The notes beneath the pieces were generated by a model. The model did no database searches. It was given only the letters and a program-made list of their open reading frames with translations, and was not told the DNA's origin. A stretch of DNA of 64,000 nucleotides from a virus: IMG/VR virus record IMGVR_UViG_3300042197_002234, positions 62,001 to 126,000 of that record. One strand, written 5' to 3'. Below are positions 1 to 9,498 of this stretch, in pieces. How positions within the stretch are numbered: the stretch's first letter is position 1; each line of letters begins with the position of its first letter. The translations under genes were made by a program, and so were the position numbers.

Positions 1-66
1 CATAATGAGGATTTAGAATTACCATACCCTGATTTATCAAAATTTCAAATCTATAATTCTAATTAA
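1..66 (+). CDS. 3' end of an unidentified protein (cut by window edge)
   Basis: Frame 1 is open from the window edge and ends with TAA at 64-66, giving 21 residues ending in ...FQIYNSN. The next small gene starts 3 nt later, so it belongs to the same tightly packed + strand gene string. Too little is present to assign a function. Confidence 0.5.
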   Translation, partial: HNEDLELPYPDLSKFQIYNSN

Positions 67-68
67 AA

Positions 69-194
69 ATGAAACCAAAAATTTTATGTGTTCTTAATGT
101 TTTCATGAATTACGAACATTATGAATGGAAAAAAAATAATCAGTGGGTACTTACCGCACATAGAAAAGAGACAAAATTTAATCAAGTGATATGA
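69..194 (+). CDS. small hypothetical protein, 41 aa
   Basis: ATG at 69 opens a 41-residue frame that ends in an ATGA overlap with the start of the WbqC-like gene at 191. This coupling, and the 3-nt gap to the preceding stop, support a translated gene. The peptide begins MKPKILCVLNVFMNYEHYEW. I recognise no domain; it could be the truncated N-terminus of a larger sugar-pathway enzyme. Confidence 0.5.
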   Translation: MKPKILCVLNVFMNYEHYEWKKNNQWVLTAHRKETKFNQVI

Positions 195-859
195 AAGTAG
201 CGATAATGCAACCTTATTTTTTCCCCTATATTGGATATTTTCAACTAATTAAAAGTGTTGATGTTTATATTAACTTAGACCACGTTTCATTTATGAAACG
301 CAGTTACATGACAAGAAATGAATTAAAAAATAAAACAAGTATAAATTTGAATGTAACTAAAGGAAGTCAAAATAAAAGTTGTATTGAAACATTTGTTAAT
401 GTTGATGAAGATTATATTAATAAATTCAAAAAAACTTTATATCATTTATACGGTAAGACATCCCATTATGACGAAATTATAAATGAAATTATTAATCCGT
501 GTTTTACAGTTGGAAATGTAAATATTTCCACGTTCAATTTGAAAGTATTAAAAAAAATTTGTTCTTTTTTAGAAATAAACACAAAAATTGTTGATTCATC
601 ATTCGGTATGACAGAAAGAAAAAAAGGTGATGGTATTATCGACATTATAAAGAAATTTAATTCTACCGAATACATTAACGCTATTGGGGGTAAAAAATTA
701 TACAACAAAGAATACTTTAAAAACAATGGAATTAATTTATATTTTATAGAAATGTTAGACGTAAATTTTGAAAATCCGTATTCATCAATACTTGACTTAT
801 TATTCACGTACGAAAAAAAACACATAATTCAAAATTTAGACAAGTATAAATTGACATGA
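191..859 (+). CDS. WbqC-like family protein
   Basis: The 222-residue protein starts MKVAIMQPYFFPYIGYFQL, the characteristic opening of the WbqC family, found in O-antigen and capsule gene clusters and whose biochemical role is poorly defined. Further family-like features are the H-V-x-F segment near residue 31 and a conserved middle region. It overlaps both neighbours by 4 nt, placing it in one transcript with a methyltransferase and a sugar acetyltransferase. In a phage this suggests modification of a glycan or of virion or DNA sugars. Family call is firm, role is inference. Confidence 0.8.
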   Translation: MKVAIMQPYFFPYIGYFQLIKSVDVYINLDHVSFMKRSYMTRNELKNKTSINLNVTKGSQNKSCIETFVNVDEDYINKFKKTLYHLYGKTSHYDEIINEIINPCFTVGNVNISTFNLKVLKKICSFLEINTKIVDSSFGMTERKKGDGIIDIIKKFNSTEYINAIGGKKLYNKEYFKNNGINLYFIEMLDVNFENPYSSILDLLFTYEKKHIIQNLDKYKLT

Positions 860-1470
860 AATATTTGGAAATAGCTAAACATTATCAAGAATGTTTTAAA
901 AAACACGGTGACAATAATTTTGGTGTTGATTGGCCAAACTTCGAAGATACTTTAACTAGACATCAAATTATGTTTGAAATTACCAAACATACGGACAATA
1001 ATATTTCTTTTTTAGATTTTGGATGTGGTTTAGGACATTTTAAAGAATGGCTAAATAAAAATTCACAGTCAAATATTAACTATTTTGGGTTAGACATTAA
1101 TAAAGACTTTACCGATTTATGTCAAAAAAAATTTCCTGACTCTAAATTTTATTGTAAAGACATTTTAATTGATGACAAAATACCTAATTTTGATTACATT
1201 ATATGTAATGGTACTTTTACAGAAAAAAGAAATTTAACTCAACTTGAAATGATGAGTTATTTTCAAGAAATAATTAAAAAACTATGGAATAAATGTGATA
1301 AAGGGATTTCATTTAATCTTATGTCGAAATACGTAGATTGGGAAAGAGAAGATTTATTTCATGTTTCATTAGATGAACTTAGTTGGTTTTTAACAAAAAA
1401 TTTATCAAGAAATTTTGTATATAGAAACGACTATAAATTATACGAATTTACAACATATGTCTATAAATAA
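856..1470 (+). CDS. class I SAM-dependent methyltransferase
   Basis: Residues 52-80 read as a Rossmann SAM-binding motif: a hydrophobic strand, D-F-G-C-G-L-G-H, then an acidic residue after the next strand (GLDIN). A second motif IICNGTF lies near residue 115. At 204 aa it is a stand-alone domain. It overlaps WbqC by 4 nt and the next gene by 14 nt, so it is translationally coupled to the sugar cluster. The substrate is unknown; sugar or nucleotide-sugar methylation fits the setting. Confidence 0.75.
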   Translation: MKYLEIAKHYQECFKKHGDNNFGVDWPNFEDTLTRHQIMFEITKHTDNNISFLDFGCGLGHFKEWLNKNSQSNINYFGLDINKDFTDLCQKKFPDSKFYCKDILIDDKIPNFDYIICNGTFTEKRNLTQLEMMSYFQEIIKKLWNKCDKGISFNLMSKYVDWEREDLFHVSLDELSWFLTKNLSRNFVYRNDYKLYEFTTYVYK

Positions 1471-2137
1471 AAAAGTAATAATTTTTGGAGTTAAAGATTT
1501 GGCCGAATTAGCACATTATTATTTAACAAATGACAGCGATTATGAAGTCATTGCATTCACAATAAATAAAAGTTATTTAAATTCAACAATATTTATCCCA
1601 AAAGGGTCGGATACTGAATATCCTGTTGTTGAATTTGAAACCATCGAAAAAATTTATCCTCCAACTGAATATAGTTTATTTGCACCAATGACAGGTGTAA
1701 ATATGAACCAATCAAGAAAAAAAATATTTGAAGATGGTAAAAGTAAAGGGTACCAGTTTATATCTTATATTTCATCAAAATCGACCAGTTTTAATAATAA
1801 AATAGGTGAAAATTGTTTTATATTAGAAGATAATACTTTACAACCTTTTACAGAAATTGGTAATAATGTTGTTATGTGGAGCGGTAATCACATTGGTCAC
1901 CATGGTAAAATTGAAGACCATGTTTTTTTCACATCCCATGTCGTGTTATCAGGTCATTGTCACGTTAAAGAAAGAGCTTGGTTTGGTGTCAATTCTACAA
2001 TTAGAGATGGTTTAGTAATTGAAGAAGGTACTTTAGTTTCAATGGGGTCTTTGATAACAAAATCAACAGAACCATTTGGATTTTATATGGGGTCACCCGC
2101 TAAAAAACAAGATAAAAAATCATATGATGTGTTATAA
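1457..2137 (+). CDS. PglD/NeuD-like sugar O- or N-acetyltransferase
   Basis: I start it at ATG 1457 (MSINKKVIIFGVKDLAELA), a typical PglD-type N-terminal nucleotide-sugar-binding fold, rather than the in-frame upstream start at 1415. The C-terminal half has hexapeptide-type turns (IGENCFILEDNTLQ, IGNNVVMWSG, IEDHVFFTSHVVL) and ends MGSPAK, as in left-handed beta-helix acetyltransferases. A catalytic-type His lies in SHVVLSGHCHV. It is part of the 1-5187 gene string and probably acetylates a nucleotide-activated sugar. Confidence 0.75.
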   Translation: MSINKKVIIFGVKDLAELAHYYLTNDSDYEVIAFTINKSYLNSTIFIPKGSDTEYPVVEFETIEKIYPPTEYSLFAPMTGVNMNQSRKKIFEDGKSKGYQFISYISSKSTSFNNKIGENCFILEDNTLQPFTEIGNNVVMWSGNHIGHHGKIEDHVFFTSHVVLSGHCHVKERAWFGVNSTIRDGLVIEEGTLVSMGSLITKSTEPFGFYMGSPAKKQDKKSYDVL

Positions 2138-2144
2138 TTGAAAA

Positions 2145-3050
2145 ATGTGGGAAAAAAAACAAAATATTTTTAACAAACACCATTCACAAGTTCCAGTTGT
2201 GGACGAATATGATTTTTTTTATAGGGTTTATTATTCAACAAGAATAGATGGTAAAAGTACACCTTTATTTATCGATGTTGATAAAGATAACCCTTCAAAA
2301 ATAATTAAAGAACACAATAAATCAATTTTGGATTTAGGTGAAAAAGGTTCTTTCGATTGGGCGGGTATTATGCCAACTGAAATAATCAATTATGGAGGTA
2401 AAAAATTTTTATATTATATTGGATGGTCATTAAGACAAGATGTGCCTTATCACAACAATTTAGGTTTGGCCATTAGTGAAGATGATGGTCATACTTGGAA
2501 AAAATTTTCAAAAGGCCCTATATTTCACACTTCTTATAAAGAACCAGGTTATATTGGTACTGTTGAAATTATGATTGAAAATGGTATATGGAAGATGTGG
2601 TATCTATCATGTTTGAATTGGATTGATAATAACGATATAATGGAACCAACTTATGATATAAAATATGCAACGTCATCAAATGGTATTGATTGGATACCTA
2701 CTGGTTTAACTTGTATACCTTTAGAAAAAAATGAGGGTGGAATATCATGTGCTAGAGTTATAAAAGAAGAAAACAAATATCATATGTGGTATTCTGTACG
2801 AAATAAAATAGATTATCGTAATAATAAAGAAAATTCATATAGAATAAAAAAAGCAGAATCTATTGACGGGATAGTTTGGGAGAAAAATGATAAAATTGAA
2901 TTAGATATCTCGGACACAAATGAATGGGAAAATACAATGGTCTGTTACCCCTTTATTATTGAAAAAGAGAAAGAATTACTTATGTTTTATAATGGTAATA
3001 ATTTTGGTAAAACTGGTATAGGTTATGCAAGAAAAAGAAGAATTAATTAA
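2145..3050 (+). CDS. glycosidase-like five-bladed propeller protein
   Basis: This 301-residue protein has repeated blade signatures: SEDDGHTWKKFSKGPIF near residue 115, GIWKMWYLSCLNW near 148, TSSNGIDWIPTG near 178 and EENKYHMWYSVRN near 208. This pattern is seen in GH43/GH32-like propellers and related glycan-binding proteins. Catalytic acidic residues cannot be assigned with confidence, so it may bind rather than cut sugars. It overlaps the dioxygenase gene by 26 nt. Confidence 0.6.
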   Translation: MWEKKQNIFNKHHSQVPVVDEYDFFYRVYYSTRIDGKSTPLFIDVDKDNPSKIIKEHNKSILDLGEKGSFDWAGIMPTEIINYGGKKFLYYIGWSLRQDVPYHNNLGLAISEDDGHTWKKFSKGPIFHTSYKEPGYIGTVEIMIENGIWKMWYLSCLNWIDNNDIMEPTYDIKYATSSNGIDWIPTGLTCIPLEKNEGGISCARVIKEENKYHMWYSVRNKIDYRNNKENSYRIKKAESIDGIVWEKNDKIELDISDTNEWENTMVCYPFIIEKEKELLMFYNGNNFGKTGIGYARKRRIN

Positions 3051-3759
3051 CGAAGGGTTTATAATTTTTAAAAATTTTTTTCCCAAAAGTACAGTTCAAA
3101 ATTTACTAGAAAATTCTAAAAAAATTTTTCAAATACAATTTAATCATTTTGGATATAACGATTCTTTCACTGAGAATATGATTAAATTATTTCAGGAACA
3201 TCAAGAGGTATTTATTAACTGTGGTAAATTAATTCAAACAGGATTGATTGATTTATATCAATTATCAACCAATAATAAATTAATAAATAAATTAAACGAT
3301 TTAGGTATTACATATCCTAATATGTGTACTAGACCTGTTTTATTTTTTAATCACCCTAAATTAGCCAAAGAAGAACATTATTATAAAACACCCCCTCACC
3401 AAGATTGGCCTTCTATGGAATCTAGTTTAGATTCTGTAGTTGTATGGGTCCCATTAGTTGATGTAAACAGTAAAAATGGTTCTATCATAATTTGGCCAAA
3501 AAGTCATAAAGAAGGTGTTTTACCTTATAAAAATATAGGTGGTTTTGCAACTGTTGAAGGTTTTAAAAATGGATTACAAACTGAATTGGAAGTTGGTGAC
3601 GTAGTTATATTTTCAACTTTATTAGTCCATTCTTCAGGAGACATACTTGATAACTCAATAAGATGGTCGTGTCATTTTAGATATACCAACTTAGAAAATT
3701 ACGAATATATTGAAAGAGGATTCCCAAACCCATATATATACAAACCAATAACCAAATAA
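3025..3759 (+). CDS. PhyH-like Fe(II)/2-oxoglutarate dioxygenase
   Basis: The 244-aa product has the phytanoyl-CoA dioxygenase pattern: H-Q-D (iron ligands) near residue 126, VVVWVPLVDVNSKNGSIIIWPKSHKEG, then GDVVIFSTLLVHSSGD with the distal His and an Arg in RWSCHFRYT. Family members hydroxylate small molecules or modified sugars and nucleosides. Within a sugar cluster it may tailor the same substrate as the neighbouring methyl- and acetyltransferases. It overlaps the following glycosyltransferase start by one base. Confidence 0.8.
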   Translation: MQEKEELINEGFIIFKNFFPKSTVQNLLENSKKIFQIQFNHFGYNDSFTENMIKLFQEHQEVFINCGKLIQTGLIDLYQLSTNNKLINKLNDLGITYPNMCTRPVLFFNHPKLAKEEHYYKTPPHQDWPSMESSLDSVVVWVPLVDVNSKNGSIIIWPKSHKEGVLPYKNIGGFATVEGFKNGLQTELEVGDVVIFSTLLVHSSGDILDNSIRWSCHFRYTNLENYEYIERGFPNPYIYKPITK

Positions 3760-4460
3760 TGAAATTTGCAGTAGTAATTACAACATATCAAAGAAAAGAT
3801 GGAAGCACTCCGATAGTGTTAAAAAGAGCAATAGATTCTATTTTTAATCAGGATTATAAAAATTTTAAAATTTATATAATAGGTGATAAATACGAAAATA
3901 ATGAAGAATTTGAATCTATTATGAATTTTTATTCTTCAGACAAATTGATTTTTGAAAATTTACCCGAAGCCAAAGAAAGAGATAAATATAAAGACAAATG
4001 GTTAATTTGGTCTTATGCTGGTTGTCACGCTAATAATTATGGAATTCAAAAAGCGGTTGATGATGGTTTTGAATATATTTGTCATTTAGACCATGATGAT
4101 GAATGGTATCCAAATCACTTATCATCCTTAAAGAATGCTATTGATAAAACAAACTCTCTTTGGTTGTGTACTAAATCAGAGTATGTTGGGGGAAGAATCC
4201 TTCCAAATATACATGGAGAAGAATTAATCCCTATTTTACCAATACCACAAGGTTTAATTCATTCGTCAACGTGTATTAATTTTAAAAAAATACCTTTAAG
4301 ACATAGAAACATATATGAAGAAACAGGTAAATTAGGTTTACCAGGTGACGCTGATTTATGGGAAAGAATAGCTAAATATTTAAAAGATAACAACCAAACA
4401 GGGTGTTTGGTAAATAAAATAACATGTAAACACATTGAAGAGGGTTATGAAAGACAATAA
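3759..4460 (+). CDS. GT2-type glycosyltransferase (GT-A fold)
   Basis: The N-terminus FAVVITTYQRKDG, the Y-K-N-F-K-I-Y-I-IGD segment and HLDHDDEWYPNH (a DxD-type motif near residue 110) are those of family 2 glycosyltransferases. Length (233 aa) fits a soluble catalytic domain without membrane segments. It is coupled by short overlaps to both neighbours. Donor and acceptor are not predictable. Confidence 0.8.
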   Translation: MKFAVVITTYQRKDGSTPIVLKRAIDSIFNQDYKNFKIYIIGDKYENNEEFESIMNFYSSDKLIFENLPEAKERDKYKDKWLIWSYAGCHANNYGIQKAVDDGFEYICHLDHDDEWYPNHLSSLKNAIDKTNSLWLCTKSEYVGGRILPNIHGEELIPILPIPQGLIHSSTCINFKKIPLRHRNIYEETGKLGLPGDADLWERIAKYLKDNNQTGCLVNKITCKHIEEGYERQ

Positions 4461-5187
4461 TAAAATAAAAATAGTTACTTACATAGATAGAAAAAATATA
4501 TTATCTGAAGTTTTTATAAATTACTATTTAAGATTTTTGAACCATAATGAATTTCATTTTTTAATTTTAGACAAAAACTATGATTCTGTCTCAGAATACT
4601 TAAAATCAAAAAATTTTTCAGATATTAATTTTGAAATTGTTAGAAATGATTACATTGGGATGCCCACACTTTTAGATAAACAAAATTCAATTGTAGAAGA
4701 ATTAATATCTAACGGATTTTTAGTTATATATGTTGATTTAGATGAAATTTTATATCATCACAATCTACGTGAATATATCCTAAATTTTGACGGGGACTAT
4801 ATAACTGCGAAAGGTATAGTAATAATACCAAATACTGATGAAGAAATAATTGATGAAAATAAATCTATATTATCTCAAAGAAAATATTGTATAATAGATA
4901 ATGAATATCATTCAAAAGTATCAGTATTAAAATCAAAATTTATATGGACGGGAGGTCGACACAATAAAAATGGATATAAAATATTTGACGATATATATCT
5001 TATAGATATTGGAAAATGCTGCCCACAAATAATGTTAGATAATAATATGACAAGTAATATTTTATATGAAAAGAAAACTGAACGTTATTCTATAACAGAT
5101 AAAAATAGTATTCAAAACATTTTAAATGGGTGGAGAAAATCATTAATTAAAATACCCGAATACATTACCGAAACTAATTTATTTTAA
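4447..5187 (+). CDS. glycosyltransferase-like protein of unknown specificity
   Basis: The first ATG of this frame is at 4447 (MKDNNKIKIVTYIDRKN), overlapping the upstream gene by 14 nt. Near residue 90 LVIYVDLDEILYHHNLREYI resembles the DxDE region of GT-A glycosyltransferases that handle a divalent metal. I recognise no closer family. It ends the + strand sugar island; a gap of about 90 nt follows before PhoH. Confidence 0.5.
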   Translation: MKDNNKIKIVTYIDRKNILSEVFINYYLRFLNHNEFHFLILDKNYDSVSEYLKSKNFSDINFEIVRNDYIGMPTLLDKQNSIVEELISNGFLVIYVDLDEILYHHNLREYILNFDGDYITAKGIVIIPNTDEEIIDENKSILSQRKYCIIDNEYHSKVSVLKSKFIWTGGRHNKNGYKIFDDIYLIDIGKCCPQIMLDNNMTSNILYEKKTERYSITDKNSIQNILNGWRKSLIKIPEYITETNLF

Positions 5188-5277
5188 TGAATTAATTAAG
5201 AAAACAAATAGCCCTAAACAACCAAGTAGTAACAGTGTCTTTTTGATAAAAAAATTAAAATAAAAAAATAAATATAA

Positions 5278-6003
5278 ATGGTACAAAAGAAAAAAACAAA
5301 CTCAACTTCAGAGTCCGAACCAAAATACAAAACAAAGAAAGAATTAATTTCTCACATAATTAAGAAAAAGACAAAAGAAAAGTTTTTATCTGAAAGTCAA
5401 AGAAAATACTATGATTATTTAATTAACAGTCAAATAACAATCTGTTCAGGTCCCGCGGGTGTTGGTAAAAGTTATATAGCTATGAAGGCAGCAATTGATT
5501 TGTTGTCTGACCCAACAACACCATATGAAAAAATTATAATAGTAAGGCCCGCAGTTGAAGCTGAGGAAAAATTAGGTTCATTACCAGGTGGTGTTGAGGA
5601 AAAATTAGACCCGTATATTTTCCCATCGTATTACTTAATGAATAAAATTATTGGTAAAGAAGCTAGAGAAAAATTAAAAGAAATTGATGTGATTGAAGTG
5701 TTCGCATTAGCTTACATGAGAGGTATGAACATTGATAACTCTATCTTAATTTTTGAAGAGGCTCAAAATTCAACCCCAAGTCAAATGAAATTATTATTGA
5801 CAAGGATTGGATTTAATAGTAAATTCTTTATTTCGGGGGATTTAGAACAAACTGATAGATATAAAGATAAAACTCATTCAGGTTTGTGGGACGCTTTGAA
5901 AAGATTTAAAGATATTGAAAGTATTAATACTTTTGAATTTGATGATAAAGATATTGTTAGAAATCCATTAATTACCAAAATATTAAAAAGATACGAAGAA
6001 TGA
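5278..6003 (+). CDS. phoH: PhoH-like P-loop ATPase
   Basis: The protein (241 aa) has a Walker A motif ICSGPAGVGKSYIAMKAA near residue 56 and a Walker B ILIFEEAQNSTPSQMKLLLTRIG near 156, with the sensor-like FISGDLEQTD. These are diagnostic of PhoH, a superfamily 1-like ATPase common in myoviruses and probably acting on RNA. It overlaps the next gene by 4 nt. A basic Lys-rich N-terminal extension of about 30 residues precedes the core. Confidence 0.9.
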   Translation: MVQKKKTNSTSESEPKYKTKKELISHIIKKKTKEKFLSESQRKYYDYLINSQITICSGPAGVGKSYIAMKAAIDLLSDPTTPYEKIIIVRPAVEAEEKLGSLPGGVEEKLDPYIFPSYYLMNKIIGKEAREKLKEIDVIEVFALAYMRGMNIDNSILIFEEAQNSTPSQMKLLLTRIGFNSKFFISGDLEQTDRYKDKTHSGLWDALKRFKDIESINTFEFDDKDIVRNPLITKILKRYEE

Positions 6004-6596
6004 GAATTGGTGTAGAAATTAACGGGGTTTTAAGAAATACTTTAGGTAAAGTAGAACAAACTTATCAAAAATTTATGATTGATAAGACTGAAGGTATTGA
6101 AACTGACGATGATTTTATTTATGAAATTAAAAAACCAATAACCTCATTATCAATTCAAAATCATTTTACTTTTAAAGATGAGGAAGAACTATATTCTTTT
6201 TTATATGAAGAATTTCCCATGGAGATTTTTGGTCATTCTCAATCAACAGAATATTCAACCTTTAATGATTTAAATGAAATCTACGTTAAATTAAGAAACG
6301 ACCATGATTTTATTATAGTTTCAGATGAAATTGGTAAATCAAAACCAGCATCTTTATTCTTCTTATCTAAATTTGGGTGTGAATTTGAAAAAGTAAAATT
6401 TTATAGTAATACAACAATAAATTCAATGTGGAATGAAATTGATGTTTTACTTACGGCAAATCCCGCCTTATTATTAGAACATCCGTTAGATAAAGTATTA
6501 ATAAAATATAATACTGAATATAATAACGAAATTATAACAAAATACGAAATAAACAAAATAAAAGAACTTGAAGAAGTTATTAAACAATTAAAATAA
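6000..6596 (+). CDS. hypothetical protein, possibly HAD-like
   Basis: 198 aa beginning MRIGVEINGVLRNTLGKVE. The opening strand and loop and the late segment EIDVLLTANPALLLEHP are laid out like a HAD-type hydrolase, and TVSDEIGKSKP-like residues (IIVSDEIGKSKPASLFF) supply a central Lys. The nucleophile Asp is replaced (EING), so it is probably not an active phosphatase. It is coupled to PhoH (4-nt overlap) and to the next gene. Confidence 0.4.
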   Translation: MRIGVEINGVLRNTLGKVEQTYQKFMIDKTEGIETDDDFIYEIKKPITSLSIQNHFTFKDEEELYSFLYEEFPMEIFGHSQSTEYSTFNDLNEIYVKLRNDHDFIIVSDEIGKSKPASLFFLSKFGCEFEKVKFYSNTTINSMWNEIDVLLTANPALLLEHPLDKVLIKYNTEYNNEIITKYEINKIKELEEVIKQLK

Positions 6597-6868
6597 TGTT
6601 AAAAATTTTAGGAGACCATTATTACTTAGATTTAGACGCAATTGATGAGTACATTCAAATAAAAGATAATAAATCTTCATCAGGAGAAACTGAAGGTAAT
6701 CATATTAGTATTGTAAAATATGAAACCATAAAACTAATGTTAGAGGTATTAATGGACGAAAACGAACAAATAGATGAATCTTTGGGTGGTAAAAGCTCCG
6801 AAATAACAATACCTTTTAAATTAGCATTTAACACTTTATTAAATAAAAAATTATTAAACAAATATTAA
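6596..6868 (+). CDS. small hypothetical protein, 90 aa
   Basis: Starts one base before the preceding stop is finished and ends 2 nt before the next ATG, so it sits in the same operon. The sequence MLKILGDHYYLDLDAIDEYI... is acidic with a Lys-rich C-terminus. No known domain is recognised. Confidence 0.6.
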   Translation: MLKILGDHYYLDLDAIDEYIQIKDNKSSSGETEGNHISIVKYETIKLMLEVLMDENEQIDESLGGKSSEITIPFKLAFNTLLNKKLLNKY

Positions 6869-6870
6869 AT

Positions 6871-7935
6871 ATGGAACAGGATAAATTAGAAAAATTAGAA
6901 AAATCAATTCAGAACATGAAAGATAAAAAATCAAGAATTTATCTTTTAGTTCAAGATACTAGAGGTAACGCAAAGGCCTCTATATCATACATTTACAATT
7001 TAGGTATGGCGTTGTTGGACGCGGGATATAATCCTATTATGCTACATGAAAAACCTGATTATATGGGCGTTTCAACATGGATGTCAGGTGATTTTATGAC
7101 AGCGTTACCTCACAAAGCGATTGAGGGTGAAAATTTAGAAGTATCACCTGAAGACTTTATAGTTATTCCAGAGCTTTATGGTTTTGTTATGAGTCAAATT
7201 TCTAAATTACCTTGTGGTAAAATAGTTTTATCTCAAGCGTATGACCATCTTTTAGAGACTTTACAACCAGGACAGACTTGGACTCAATTAGGGTTTTTCA
7301 AATGTATTACCACATCAGAAACTCAAAAAGAATATCTTGATGGTGTTATGAAAAACGTATCATATGATATTTTAAAACCTTTTATTTCTGAAGAATTTAT
7401 TAAATCAGAATACCCATCAAAACCAATTATTGCGGTTCATAGTAGAGACCAAAAAGATTCTGTCAACATGATTAAATCTTTTTATATTAAGTTCCCACAA
7501 TATAGATGGGTAACATTTAGAGATATGAGAGGTTTATCTCAAAAAGAATTTGCGAACACATTAAAAGATTGTTGTTTGTCAGTTTGGATTGACGAAACAA
7601 GTTCATACGGTACGTTCCCATTAGAATCCATGAAATGTGGTGTACCAGTATTAGGGTTAGTTCCAAACATGCTACCTGAATGGATGAATGAAGATAATGG
7701 TATTTGGGTTAATAATAAAATACACATTGTAGACTATGTTGCGGATTATATACAAAATTGGTTGGAGGATAACTTAAACCCAAACTTGTATGAATCTATG
7801 TTAAAAACAGTTGAAAATTTATCAACTAAAGAAGAATTTTATAAAGTGTCTGTAAGCCTATTTGAGGGTTACCTAAATAAAAGAATGTCTTCATTTGAAG
7901 AACAATTATCTAAACTACAAACAATAGAAGAATAA
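6871..7935 (+). CDS. GT-B-type glycosyltransferase
   Basis: The 354-aa protein has an N-terminal Rossmann-like half (RIYLLVQDTRGNAKAS..., with ISYIYNLGMALLDAGY) and a C-terminal half with SVWIDETSSYGTFPLESMKCGVPVLGL, a typical GT-B donor-binding E-x7-E-like stretch followed by the CGVPVLG turn. It is followed 1 nt later by a GT2 enzyme, suggesting sequential glycosylation. These enzymes are embedded in a virion and transcription gene string, so a virion protein or phage DNA is a plausible acceptor. Confidence 0.7.
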   Translation: MEQDKLEKLEKSIQNMKDKKSRIYLLVQDTRGNAKASISYIYNLGMALLDAGYNPIMLHEKPDYMGVSTWMSGDFMTALPHKAIEGENLEVSPEDFIVIPELYGFVMSQISKLPCGKIVLSQAYDHLLETLQPGQTWTQLGFFKCITTSETQKEYLDGVMKNVSYDILKPFISEEFIKSEYPSKPIIAVHSRDQKDSVNMIKSFYIKFPQYRWVTFRDMRGLSQKEFANTLKDCCLSVWIDETSSYGTFPLESMKCGVPVLGLVPNMLPEWMNEDNGIWVNNKIHIVDYVADYIQNWLEDNLNPNLYESMLKTVENLSTKEEFYKVSVSLFEGYLNKRMSSFEEQLSKLQTIEE

Positions 7936-7936
7936 T

Positions 7937-8749
7937 ATGGAAGAGAAAAAAACTTTTGACGTTTCGGTTATTTTACCGATTAAATCAGGAAAATCTAATG
8001 GTTTTACTGAGTATTTTGAAAAATGTATAGAATCCTTGAAGATTCAAAAAGTAGGTATTAATGAACTAATTATTGTTCACACAAACGAAACTTACTTGGT
8101 CGACTACCTAAACAATTTTGATTTTGGCGATTTAAGTGTTATTAAGGTTGAGTGGACTAAAGAACCTAATTACGCATCACAGATTAACATTGGTGTTCGT
8201 AGTGCAAAATCTAAATGGGTATCGTTATTTGAAATGGATGATGAATACTCAAGTATTTGGTTTAAAAATGTTGATTTGTATTCTAACTCATATTCAGATG
8301 TTGACGTATTTTTACCTATTGTTGTGGATACTGACGCTCAAGGTAAGTTTGCTGGTTTTACTAACGAAGCGACTTTCGCAGCTAACTTTACTCCTGAAAT
8401 GGGTATCCTAACTAACGAAACTTTGTTAGATTACCAAAATTTTCAAACATCAGGTATGGTAATTAAAAAGTCATCCTTTATTGATTATGGTTTAATGAAA
8501 CCATCATTTAAACTTACTTTTGGTTATGAATTCTTTTTAAGAATGACACATAACTCAGTTAAAATTATGTCGATTCCAAGAATTGGATACAAACATACTA
8601 ACTTAAGAGATGGTTCTATTTTTTGGAACTACAAAAATGGTGAAGATAGAATGTTAGAGGATGAAGTTAAATTTTGGATAGAGTCGGCCAAGAAAGAATA
8701 TTTCTTTATTAATGATAGAGCCATAAAATATGAACCTCAACAAGTTTAA
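7937..8749 (+). CDS. GT2-type glycosyltransferase
   Basis: FDVSVILPIKSGKSNGFTEYF at the N-terminus, the ELIIVHTN strand and KWVSLFEMDDEYS (metal-binding acidic motif near residue 98) identify a GT-A family 2 enzyme of 270 aa. Its stop overlaps the start of the sigma-like gene at 8749. It probably works with the adjacent GT-B enzyme; acceptor unknown. Confidence 0.75.
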   Translation: MEEKKTFDVSVILPIKSGKSNGFTEYFEKCIESLKIQKVGINELIIVHTNETYLVDYLNNFDFGDLSVIKVEWTKEPNYASQINIGVRSAKSKWVSLFEMDDEYSSIWFKNVDLYSNSYSDVDVFLPIVVDTDAQGKFAGFTNEATFAANFTPEMGILTNETLLDYQNFQTSGMVIKKSSFIDYGLMKPSFKLTFGYEFFLRMTHNSVKIMSIPRIGYKHTNLRDGSIFWNYKNGEDRMLEDEVKFWIESAKKEYFFINDRAIKYEPQQV

Positions 8750-9498
8750 TGACTGAAAATTTAAAACTAAGTGGTGAAACAAATGTTGAGTTAAAAAAGA
8801 AAGGTAGAAAACCAAAACAAAAAAATTATTTTGATACCCCTGAAGAAGAGGCTGTTGTTAGATTTTTACAAGCGGAAAGTGACGAGGAACGAAATAAGAT
8901 TTACAATGAGTTTTTAAGAAAACCTTTAGACAAAATGATATCTTCAATTATTAGAAGATACAAACTCTATAGAAAAGACATGGATTTTACGGAAATACAT
9001 GTGGACACTCATTCATTTTTAATGACCAAAGTAGAAAAATTTAAGCCTTCAAAGGAAAAGAAGGCTTATTCTTATTTTGGAACAATTTGTAAAAATTATT
9101 TGATGGGTCAAATAATTAAAGACCAAAAAGAAATTAATAGAAAAATTTCTTACGAGGATATATCATCTAATTTAGAAAACAATCCATCATATTCATATGA
9201 TATTGATTCTGATGTTATTGATTCTGAAAATGTGATAAAAAAATTTTTATTAGAACTTGATAATTTTTTAGATAGTGAAAATTTATCCGAAAACGAATCT
9301 AAGTTAGGGCACGCATTATATGAATTATTTGATAATTACGAACAAATTTTTATTGGTAATGACAATAATAAATTTAATAAAAATGTAATTCTTCTTTCAT
9401 TAAGAGAAATGACAAATTTATCAACTAAAGAAATTAGAGGTTCCATGAAGAAATACAAAATCATGTACTATAATTTAATAGAAAGTATGGTTAAATAA
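8749..9498 (+). CDS. sigma-70-like factor, possibly gp55-type late sigma
   Basis: Residues 55-125 (YNEFLRKPLDKMISSIIRRYKLYR ... EIHVDTHSFLMTKVEKFKPSKEKKAYSYFGTICKNYLMGQI) resemble sigma region 2, including the aromatic-rich part that melts the -10 element. The C-terminus LSLREMTNLSTKEIRGSMKKYK could be a degenerate helix-turn-helix. At 249 aa it is close to T4 gp55 in size class, and it precedes the baseplate genes. It is the best candidate for recognising the ATATTTATA-like motifs found before structural genes. Confidence 0.6.
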   Translation: MTENLKLSGETNVELKKKGRKPKQKNYFDTPEEEAVVRFLQAESDEERNKIYNEFLRKPLDKMISSIIRRYKLYRKDMDFTEIHVDTHSFLMTKVEKFKPSKEKKAYSYFGTICKNYLMGQIIKDQKEINRKISYEDISSNLENNPSYSYDIDSDVIDSENVIKKFLLELDNFLDSENLSENESKLGHALYELFDNYEQIFIGNDNNKFNKNVILLSLREMTNLSTKEIRGSMKKYKIMYYNLIESMVK

